Shown here one piece after another: positions 43,314 to 53,863 of a stretch of DNA of 64,000 bases (the first letter of the stretch is position 1; each line of letters begins with the position of its first letter). The notes under the pieces were generated by a model that was not told where the DNA came from, searched no databases, and saw only the letters and a program-made list of their open reading frames with translations. Source of the stretch: Centroberyx gerrardi (taxonomy: Eukaryota; Chordata; Actinopteri; Beryciformes; Berycidae); the NCBI RefSeq assembly GCF_048128805.1, contig NC_136016.1, positions 18,064,176 through 18,128,175 on the forward strand, read 5' to 3'. Both the position numbers and the translations under genes were made by a program.

Positions 43314-46300
43314 TCAGATCACGCTGCTCTGATGGCATCCATTCTGATAATCCCCGTTAGACTTAACAATGCTGAAGGAGCTTCCTGAACCTCGGCGCTC
43401 TGCCGTGACTGAACCGGACTTCTGGAAAGCGCTCAAGGTGCAGTACTCGTTGCTGTACCAGGGAGTGCCTTTCTCTAAGGACGTGTCGCTGCAGAGCCAG
43501 CACCCCGAGTCTCCCTCAACAGCGCTCTCCTGCTCACAGCCCAGGGACAGGCTCTTCAGCCCGGGTCCAGGACTTATGGCATAAGGAACGCCCAGGAGAG
43601 AACCGTCGAACGCTGGGTCGGATCCGCATAGGCCGTCCTCCATCAGCTGGTGGTGATACTGAGAGGGGTCGTCTTTCTCCGGGACATGTGCGCACTTGGT
43701 CATGGTGTCGATTTGGAGGGTATCCTCGGCCTTGAGCAGGTCAGCTACGTTGTCTGCCGTCACCACCCAGCTCTAAAACCACAGTCATTTCATCTGCAGG
43801 GACTCATGAAATCGTTTTCGGTTTATTACGTGAGAGGAAAGACCAGTGAAACCTACCTTGAAATCTCCCTGGCAGTCACTGTATAGGGACTGGAAATAGG
43901 GTGCTGGAGTTGGGATAAAGGCACTCTGCCTCCACCTGCAAGCATGATGACTATAATGATGATAATGCTCTGTGTGTGTATATATATGTATATATATATA
44001 TATATATATATGTATATAGGGGAGACCAGGGCATGTTGTGTCACTTTTTACCTTTTTACTTATTGGTGTATTTCTCAGCAGTTCCTTACTACTGAGATAC
44101 AATATATTTTTCTAGCTTGGCTCTATAATATTTAGTTTCAGAAATAAGCCCGCTGAGACAACTTACCCATGTGACAACTTGCCCCGCTCTCCCCTATATC
44201 GGAAATTGCATTGCAGGTCATTGCATTCTCTCTGTCCTATGATTTGGCATTTACTGAGGAGTAAAAAGCTGAAGGAAGGCCTTACTTTTTAACAGGAGCA
44301 TAGCACAAAAGTAACACGAGTGGCACCATCACACACAAGGGGATGAACACCCTCTTATCCAGTCGGGGCTGAGGAGCATGTGTAATTTTGTCTGGGAACA
44401 TGGGAAGTAGAAAAGATTAAGAAAAGCGAAATTGCCACAGGCTCAAATGTAGGAATAAAAGTCAAATCAAAAGGTTAAATTGCTGCATTGTCATCAGGTT
44501 GCTTTCAAATTAAAGATACAAATGCGTAAGCCTAGATGAGCTGTTCATCTCAGGGACTTGCCGAGTGGCTCTGTCTTCCAGTAGACTTCAGATGACCATT
44601 CACTCCACTGTCCCATGTAGTAGGATGGTGTGGACAGGTTGGGAGTGGACCGCACCCTGGCAGAGTAGTCAGTGCCTGGTTTGAAATTAACATCCCTCAG
44701 CGAGTAGTAAATTGTTTCTATGTTAATTGACCTTGCCTGAAAAAGAACGAGTGAAAAGGCTGAGCTCTTATGAGACTTTACAAAAGGGGAAATTACCAGA
44801 ACTACGTTTCCCAAAAAGCATCTGTGATCCTTTTATTTCCATCAACAAAGGGAATCCCATGCTTGATTGTTTATTACTGAATCTTACATTCTCTGTGTGG
44901 CCTCTTTTGTAGTATTGGAGTTCATATGACAGTTTGTTGCTCAGTTGGACGCCAGGAAGGTCATAGCTACTTTTCCAGGTGAAGTGGTATTTACTTGAGT
45001 TAACTGTGAGGCAGCATGGCGCGTTTGGTGTAACTGTCAAGAGAATGACATATTAAAGAAAACAAACATACGCAGTTTTTTAAGAGGTAAACGTCCATGA
45101 AATGTCGGACATTTGAAAAAACAGCCTGCCTTTGAATCAGCTTGTTAGGCTTGAATACCCTCAGAATTAACCCCTTGCACCCTGAGTTTCCCCTTAAATT
45201 TCCTCGTAAGTAGCTTTTAAGTAAAAACATTTTTCCAAACCGCACAACCATGTCACATACATATTCTGTATCTCCTCGTTCCAATGCTTCCCTGAAGCTA
45301 TAGCATGCGTACACTGAGTGAAATATTCAAACCCAAGATGCCATTTTTTATGGCTGCACCATTATAACAAATGGAAAAAATCTAGATGTCTTGTGCATGA
45401 TTTTATACACATGACCCTGTAATTCAGTATGAAATGTTTGGTATCTTTGGAAACCTTGGGATCTTGACTAGAATTAAAAATAAAGTTCTGTGTGTTTGAA
45501 CAAAGCGTGTCCGTGAAACGTGTTTGTAATGATGATCCCGCATGAGAGACCTATTTTCTTAATGCATACTTTGTTCTGCATGTTTGTGTGTCTGGGTGTG
45601 ACAAAGAACAAGCCAGGATCATTATGCTCCTTACTGTTTCTCCTAGGTGTGTATTTGTCGTCCAGCAGCTTGCAGCTTTTAGACCCGTTACGTGTGTTGT
45701 GACAGAGAGAGATTTCAAAGATGTCTGTATCCAAGAAGTTCAATGCATCTGGGTCATGCTCATTTGTGTTCAACGAACAGAAATGATACCCGTTGGTGTT
45801 TGACAGCATACACACATACTTCTCTTCCTCTGCCAGCCTGGCCATGATAGGGAGAGGCAAAGCAGCAATAAGACCGCCAACATGATATCATGATATTAAA
45901 GGCATTAGTGAAATGTGTCGGTAAAAAAAAAGTGGAATCTGCCTCACCCTTCCACTTGGAGCCAGTAGGAGCTGCTGTCTGATGGTGTGATCTTTAGGGA
46001 ACAGTTGATGGTGAACAGGTAGTCAGTCACACATCGAAGGGGATGGTCCACATCTAGTAATAATAACAAGTAATAAGGGTAGCACTTTATTTGGATAGGC
46101 TAATGCTGATATGCAACTATCAGGTGACCAGAAGTAGATGTTCAACAAAGTATCACTTGCCTTATTTGATGCATCTCTACAGACTGTGTAACTCTATGAC
46201 TATGACTTAACCCCAACCCAGATATTGTATACCTATAGACTACTTTACACTGCTGTGACAATCACCAGAAACTCAGTAGACGTTTAGTAGATATATACAC

Positions 46301-46850
46301 ATATTAGTCACTTGATAAGTTGAGTAACAGAATTGGACTATCCAAATAATGTACCGGTATGACTGTAATAAGTATATGTTTTGCACTGGTGTGGGGAAAC
46401 AAGGTGCAGGAGGAGCTGTAGACCGTCGACAGATACTTCCTTATCCATAAACAGTTTGTGACTAACAGGTTAAAAGTATTAGCAGCCTTTCCTCTCGAAG
46501 ATAATTGTGAACCTCCAAAATATGGGTGTCACTGTGTAAAAAAAAATACTATGCAATCATAGCACTTTTAAATCATCAAAATGTCAGGTCCCCTTTTAGT
46601 CTAGTTTTTAGTATTATATCTCCCAAAGTTATTTTAAAGCCTCTAATTTTAAGACAATGGAATTTCTCTCTCTACAGACTACAGATCATGTGATTTTAGG
46701 CTGAATCAGAGAATTTGTATAGTAGAAGATGGTGGTAATTCAATAACCTGTCATTGTAGAGTTGGTAGACATGAGCAGAAAGACAATCAGCAGCATGGAC
46801 TTCCACCTCGATAGAGAAGCCTGCTCCATCAGATCGGCCGAGACGCGCAT
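43314..46850 (-). CDS. il21r: Interleukin-21 receptor
   Basis: Type I cytokine receptor of lymphocytes; in mammals it pairs with the common gamma chain and signals through JAK1/JAK3 and STAT3. Eight coding exons, in transcript order: 46748-46850, 45948-46053, 45635-45837, 44888-45033, 44562-44736, 44286-44391, 43857-43935 and 43314-43772. They make 1377 nt, or 458 residues, in consistent phase. Signal peptide SMLLIVFLLMSTNS; D1 cysteines in RCVTDYLFTINC, YVCML and HFCSL; D2 with LSYELQYYKRG and WSEWS at 230-234; one membrane segment at about 259-276. The juxtamembrane FIPTPAPYFQSLYSDCQGDF plus KSWV matches human IL21R (LYKGCSGDFKKWV). The tail has tyrosines in YHHQ (a YxxQ STAT3-type site), NEYCTL and DYQNG. 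Intron 5 uses a GC donor. A 5' UTR acceptor lies at 46916-46918, so an upstream non-coding exon exists. The related il4r is a weaker match. Confidence 0.9.
43978..44014. repeat. (TA)n / (TG)n microsatellite, il21r intron 6
   Basis: Alternating TA and TG run directly beside the MITE at 44016-44198 and 43 bases from the exon 7 acceptor. Confidence 0.9.
44016..44198. repeat. Small palindromic MITE in il21r intron 6
   Basis: The left end TATAGGGGAGACCAGGGCA, then GTTGTGTCAC, is mirrored by the right end GTGACAACTTGCCCC, then GCTCTCCCCTATA. About 183 bp, no coding capacity. Plain non-autonomous DNA element. Confidence 0.85.
46079..46356. repeat. MITE with GGTAGCACTTTATTTGGATA ends, il21r intron 1
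   Basis: The left end (GGTAGCACTTTATTTGGATA) is answered by an inverted right end (TGGACTATCCAAATAATGTACC). About 280 bp, without coding capacity. A common fish non-autonomous element by its ends. Confidence 0.8.
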
Positions 46851-47304
46851 CACCCCAGCTTGTCAGATCTTGATGCAGTAATGTCGCCCTGAGTTGTAGA
46901 AAAACCTTCTGAGGGCTGAAAGAGGGAGGGAGCAGAGAGTCACTTCAAACTGATAGCTATCGCTGAGATGTTGGTAGTGGAGGATGTGCTTATTTGAGAA
47001 AGTGATAAGTGTTAGAGGGCTAAGATTACAGCGAAACCAACCGTAATCTAGTCACATGTCATAACCAAAGGCTGAAAAACATTGTAGTGTGAACCAATTC
47101 TGTTTAACCAAGAAGCTATCTTTCCCCCAATCTAACATCATTAACTTAGTACTATGCATTGAGGTTGGTGTGTTTTGTAATGAAATCTGGTATTCAACAG
47201 TAGGCCTATGCATCATCAGACCCAGTCATTTGGGAAGAAAATCATCCTTTGTTGAATTGTCAGTTTGGTTTATTCTGTCATCACTGTAACCGCGGTGTTG
47301 TTTG

Positions 47305-48430
47305 AATTGAGGCTGTAGCACCACATTTCAAAAAAGGATTTAAATGATTTTGTCACTGATTTACACACAATAACTAACCATGATGTCAAAGTGGATTTCT
47401 TTTATCTACAGATCTGCAGATTTTTACAAATTAATTAACAATCAAAGGCTAAAATGTTTTGAGTCAATAAGTACTCAACCCCTTTGCCGTGACACTCCTA
47501 AAATGAGTTAAAGTGCATCCACCTTTTGAATGTCCTTGATTGGAGTCCACCTGTGGCCAATTCAACTGATTGGACATGATTTAGGACAAAAGACTAATGT
47601 CTAAAGTCCCACAGATGACAGCAGTAATGTCAGAGCACAAACTTTACCCTGAAGTTCAAGAAGCTGTGTGTAAAATTAAGAGACTGTGAGGAGCCATAGA
47701 TCTGGGGAAGGGTATAAAACAATTTCCCAAAAGTGTTGGGAGTTTACAGCTTCATCATAAGGAAAGAGCAGATCATCCGTCCAAACTGATCAACCAGGCA
47801 GAAGGACCTTGGGAGGAGACAAATCCAAGAACCCAAGGACCGCTCTGACAAAACGAAGTTCCTTTGGCTGCGATGGGAGATCTTGCCGAGAAGACAACAG
47901 TCGGTGCAGCACTTCACAAATCTGGGCAGTATGGCGGAGTGGGCAGAAGGAAGCCAGTCTTGAAAAAACTGCACAACAGCAGCCTGGAGTTTACAAAAAG
48001 GCACATGAAAGAGTCTGAAAGTACGAGGCGAAAGATTCTGTGGTCTGATGAAACAAAAATTGAACTCTTCAGCTGTAACCCAAAGCACTATGTCTGGCGG
48101 AAACTGGGCACAGTTCATCAGCTGTCTAATACCTTCCCTGCCCTGAAGCATAGTGGGGGTGGGGGGGTGGGGGGGTGGGGGAGGGGGATAGAGGGAACAA
48201 AGGATGGAGCCTGAGGAGAACCTGCTTCACAGAGCCAAAGACCTTAGTTTGGGGGAAAGATTCATGTTGAGACGGGACAATGAACCTGAGTTTAAAGCCA
48301 AATCAACGCTGCAATGCATTCAGAACAAGAACAAGAACAATGTGAAAGTCTTCGGGTGAACCAGCCAAAGCCCAGTTGCAAATATTGACAGTTGCAAATA
48401 TTTCAACCCATTACATTCTGAGCCATAAGA
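47305..48430 (+). mobile_element. Decayed Tc1-like transposon upstream of il21r
   Basis: The plus strand carries broken Tc1 transposase text. The readable block is KRHMKESESTRRKILWSDET then KIELFSCNPKHYVWRKLGT (about 47996-48113), which matches the DDE-domain WSDE(T/S) region. Upstream stretches at 47620-47990 match the family in shifted frames. After a G-rich expansion (48151-48190) the similarity fades through 48410. Several frame breaks and no full inverted ends, so it is inactive. The minus-strand 135-codon ORF here is its antisense shadow. Confidence 0.8.
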
Positions 48431-51073
48431 ATTTCCTCCAAAAAGTGTCTAAAATAACATGATGACCATAGAACATATCAAAAAATTTCAGAGGATTATC
48501 TTCTATATATGAAATCTTCCAACATGCTATTTTTTTGTTGTGCTTTGTTTTGTTTTCTTGTGTTTTATTTTGTTTGTACACCATATTCCGTCATTTTGTT
48601 TTGTGATTGATTGCTGATTGGTTCGATTTAGGCAGGTTTGTTCCCTGTAAAGTCCTTTTGAGACTTGCTTTTGTGATGAAGGGATATAGAAATACACCTG
48701 ACTGGTCTGTCTCTGTGTTTGGGAGATAGGGCGATGCCATGTGTAGTGTGTTCATCTGAAAGACTGATATCTGGCCTCAATCTCACAGCTAAAGGATGTG
48801 ACGACTCCAGGACTTCAGTATCTGATACCCATCATGCCACACTGAGGTAGAGTTCTTATGTGAGCTGCTGATCTTGAGCCTTGGGTAAAGCAACAACACA
48901 AAACACATTTTCAATACTATTTATGATCAGAATAACAGCAAAGTGACTTAAATAGCGAAACCCCATCAGTAAATCTATTTTAGCTTAATGTGAAGTTCTA
49001 TACCAACATGAAAGCAGACAGTTCATGTTGATGGACAGTGTTTAGGGTTATTTTATGGCATTTCTGCTATATTGATCAGTTTACAGTGACAGATGGGAAC
49101 AATTGGGAAGAAAAGACTTTTTCTGAACTGTCAATATATGTAGGACAGTGCATATTGGTGATTCTTTTTGAGAGGATTCATTTGAAATCGCAACATGATG
49201 ACAGTAACTGGTGGAGAATGTATTACCACTTGCAAGAGTGTGATGGCAACATGTAGTGAAGCGTAGTGTATGTGTGGGTGTGTGTGCGTGTGATAGAAGG
49301 AGATCAGTCGTTTGGTGGTTATGTGTGACTCGATTAAAGATTAGAACTGATACTGAAGCTCGAGATCATGTTTCTCTTCCTCTGTGCTGAGTGAATGCGT
49401 GTCGTTTCATTGATACTGAGCTTGTAAACATGATAAATTTCACACCAGCGGAATCCATATCACTGTGTTGGGATGTAATCTATCTATTAAAGCACATAAA
49501 AAAAGTAAATGGCAACAAATCCGGAGGTAAAATCAGCAGCAAGCAACCTTTTGCTGAGGCTTTTTCAGTTTGACGAGAAAAAACGTGATTTCTAATTACA
49601 CAAAACTGTTAGATTTGGAGTCATGAGATCAAAGGGTGAGCAATGCCTGGAGGACTCGTTGACAAAAGTTCAAATGCATGAACTTCATCACTTGTTAACG
49701 GGTGTCGCAACAGGGAGCCAGCAAAGGTTAAAAGTGAAGATGTAGTCATCGGTTGTTCACGGTTGCCACACGTCTTCAGAGCTAGCTATATACAGTAGTT
49801 TGGACAGGAAACAGGTATACATATATGTTACTATACAGGTTGCTGTGTCAAGTGTCTTTTTATGCCACAGACAGAGGTATGAGTTTAATTTGGTTGTTTT
49901 TTTTTTTTGAATTCAAATAAAACTATCAGTACTTGTCGTGGTCAACTTACTCTACCACAGAGCATAACTGTGGCCTATTTTTGCATCTTGGAACCTCAAT
50001 AGCTCTCTCTCTCCTCTGTGTGAAGCAATACAAGCACGTATTAAAAACCTGTTTGCGATCAGTAATGAAGCTCTTGTGAGATGGAAGGCTTGTTAAGTCT
50101 TTACATTGCGCAACAGGAGAAACCATGATATGTTTGGCTCTATCTGCATCTTGTTGCAGTCCCTCAGCATCTGATATGAATACGTTTCTCAGTGTTCGGC
50201 ACTTTGATTAAAGAGCTTCCGTCTTTGTGATAAAGTCTAAAGAAGATAGGGAAGACACCTAGAGGCGTTTCTATTGAAAATAGCTACAGTTCCAAATAAC
50301 ATTTACTCTGTCTGACGAAGATCTGAGGAGAGTGATGCAACTGCAGCAGCATGAAGGCAAAAAGTTCATGTCTCAAATGTCAAGATCAAAATATTTAGAG
50401 TACTGCAAATGATGTGAAGTTTTGATGGCTTGTTATTGAAAGAAAACTTTCCATGTTAGTGTTGTAACATCAAAAATGGCAAAGAGAAACTTAGTAGAAA
50501 TACATGATCTATGAAATCACCAAGTAGATTTTCAAGTATATGCACAAATATCATTAGTTTAACAGGAATAAAGAGTCGTGGATCTGCAAATATTGTGTTA
50601 TTATCATTTAATGTTATACAGTTGTCATCAATAATTATTGCACCCATTTTGTAGACATCCAGCAAAATATAAAAAGAACAAAAATGAAATGTGATAGTGT
50701 GATAAATTGTGATAAATTGTGTGATAAATTGAAATCACTCTGCTTCCACTTAAATATAAAATCAGTGATAATCAAAATATTAGACCAATGAAGCAATAAA
50801 GTGTCTTTTTAAGTCTAAGCCTTTGCACATGATTTGTACGTTTTTTTACGTAGTGTTCTACAATGCACCAGCGTATTACAAGACATGATTTCAGATTCTT
50901 TACTGTCATGGTAATGGTAAAAAATGACTTTACTTCTTCACTCCAAATTATTGTCATTCAATAAACACTGACCCTCCAAATATACAAATACTCTTATCAA
51001 CAGCACATCTGATCATGTTGGGCGCGGACAGTTTAAGCTGTAAGGTTGCACACTTGAGGCACGCCGACATGCA
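48431..51073. other. Intergenic region between il21r and the Tubby-family gene
   Basis: About 2.6 kb, AT-rich, with only short chance ORFs. It probably holds an upstream non-coding exon and promoter of il21r on the left and the 3' UTR of the Tubby gene on the right, both minus strand. Neither could be bounded. Confidence 0.5.
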
Positions 51074-53827
51074 TCACTCACAGGCCAGTTTGCCATCAAA
51101 GGAGGAGAGGGTGATGGCGAAGGCTTGCAGGGCGCACATGGGGAAACTGTAGTCCATGGAGAACACATCCTCTGCCACACGGCCAAACTGCATCACTATG
51201 TAATCGTCTGGAGTAAAGATCAACACATAGAGGGAGGAGGGGGAGGAGAGGGATGATGGGCAAGTTAGGAATGTAGACACACACCTACAGCGTTGCATTC
51301 ATGTGCAATTTTGTCGGAAAATCAAAACTGGAAGACATACAGTAAACGAACATGGACCATGGAACTTCAAACAAATGTTCGGTTAGTTTGGTTAACAACA
51401 AGGTGCATGGGTATGTGTTTTTCTACTGTTGACTGACTTTTTTGCCTTGCTGAGAGGGGTTAAAGGTCACCATTGTATCATGAGCAAAACTTTCTCTGAG
51501 TTTCCAACTTAATCATCCGACTTTGGAGGGAGTTCATGTGAAATTTCCGAGCAGGAAAGTCGTTTTTCCGATATATCTGATAGCACATGAACGCTACAAC
51601 CAAAGCCTTCTGCTGTTTGGCTACCGAGAAGGTATCTTGCTCTCGGAGACGTTTCCTGTGGTTGTCGAGCGAATCAGTCGTTCACAGCTTACCGTTGTCA
51701 GGGTGGACGATCTGGAAGTTTTTGACGGAGGCCTGGGTGACTCGGCCGTGGAAGTTGAGAACGTAGGAGTGGGTCTGTTCGTTCCAGCTGGGGGATTTGT
51801 TCAGCAGGGTGACCAGGTTGTCTGTGTTGCCGTTGTCGTGACGGATCAGTAGAGTCTCAATATCCTGGAAAGAAAATTACAAAATCACAGTCCATTTGAC
51901 AAAACCTTCCCAGTGGCATTTTATATGCTGCATTTGCGTTGCAGAGTTTTAAAAGTTGAGGAACTTTTCATAAACGTACACTTTTTGGACGGATGCACAC
52001 TCTTTCATCATTCTCCAGCATGCCAGGGATGATCACTGTCATTTTCCTGGGACCTTTGAAGCCTAGAACATTCTTCTCCTGGAACATGATCATTGATTGT
52101 GTTACAGATTTTATTTGTTGACATAAATGGAGGAAAGTTAAGTGTGAAGTATTAAGGCTGGACTCACATAGCAAATTGCTGCCAGCTCTTGCCGGACTGA
52201 TTCACACTCTTTGATGAAGGGTTTTTTCTCTGGGTTTTCTCCTCCATCGTAGACCGTGAACTTTGTGCCCAGAACGTTTGACCTGAAACAAACCGGCCTT
52301 ATCAGATGAATGATGCTGAGATGACAGGTAGAACAAATCATCGCTGGGTGAAACCTTGTATCTCCAAAATGTAAACTTTTCAGCTTTGTTTTCAGCTTGA
52401 TGACAATGCATTTTTGACATTGTCCAAAAGGTTTTGAAAGGGTTTCATAAGTCCAAGAGGTCGGAGAATTTTCTCACCCCATAGAGGGGCGTGTGATCCT
52501 TCAATTGAAGTGGAAATCTCCAAGTTTCCCAAGTTTTCACATGACAGCAAAATGGAGATATACCTTAGTTTTCCTATGTAGCTGTTTGTATCTCTGGACA
52601 GATCTGTCGGGTCAGTGGAGATGAGATAGTTGGACGTTTTGCACTTCTTCCTTTTTCTGCCTGCCATCAGAAATACCTTCGAGGTGGCAATGAAGAACGA
52701 ATCGTAGAATAGAAGGAGACAGATGGAAAAGGAGAACTTAGATGGAGTTGTGATGGCTATAGAAAGCAAGATCACATCAGTGCAACTAAAACAAGAGTAT
52801 GTGCAATGACTAGGATCAAATTTCACAGAAGCACCGACCCTCTTGCCGTCCTCCTTCTCCATGTGGAGGTAGTAGGTGGGGTAAAGTCCCTTCTCCACGC
52901 CTCTCCTGTCCCTGGTGACCCGGCACTGGATCGTCACGTCTCTCGGAGCGGGACGCAAGGCAAACTTCTCCAGATCCTCCACTGAGATGGGAGAAGTCGA
53001 CTGAAATGACAAAGGGAGAGTCACTGAGAACCAGAGGTGGGGTCTTGAGTCACATGACTTGGACTCAAATCAGACTAGAGTCACTATTTTAATTGCTTGA
53101 GACTTGACTTGATGTATGAAGAGAATACTTGTGACTTGGGACTTGATTTGACTTGTACTTTGTACTTTGATGACTTCAGAAGGTTTCTAAAGTCTTGACA
53201 CAAGATCTTGTGTTTGTGTAAATTACTTTTTGTTTGTTCCACCACACAACTGAATTTAAATTCTGCTTTCTGAATTTGTATGAAATGATTGAATTTATTG
53301 AAGCTTAAACTGATTATAGAAATCAAACTGATGATGTACTTAGTAAGTTATTATACTATTAAAACCATATTACATTGAAAGGTCCTACATATTTGTTTTC
53401 TTTAAGATATTAAATTGATACTGGACTCTTGATAATCTACATTTAGACTTGAGACTTGTGCCTCAGGACCTGAGACTGACTTGGGACTCGAGCAAAGTTG
53501 ACTTGGTCACATCTGTGTTGAGAATGGTTTCCCCACCACTCACTTCCTTGTGCTTTTCTGTGTCAAAACAGCTTACGTGTCAACTTGCATACGTGCCAAA
53601 TTCACTTCTGAAAATATGCTAATGAGTTTGTAATTTAGTAGGTTTTAATTTCTCACTCTTTCATTTGAATCACTGTCTGATGACGAACTCTCCCTGTAAT
53701 TAGAGTTGAGTGAAGCCAGACTCGTCGCAGATTTCTCCCCTTTCTTTGTCTTTCCTGTTTTTTTTTCCTTCTCGATTATTTCCTCGTCTTTGCTGTCGTC
53801 GCTTATTTGGCACCTGGCTGTGGAGAC

Positions 53828-53863
<36 letters not shown>

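Noticed and set aside
47744-48151. 135-codon minus ORF
   Set aside because: Antisense of the decayed Tc1 transposase, whose sense strand carries the recognisable motifs.
53084-53326. 80-codon minus ORF in Tubby-gene intron 6
   Set aside because: Falls inside the CAGAGGTGGG-type MITE and has no coding signature.
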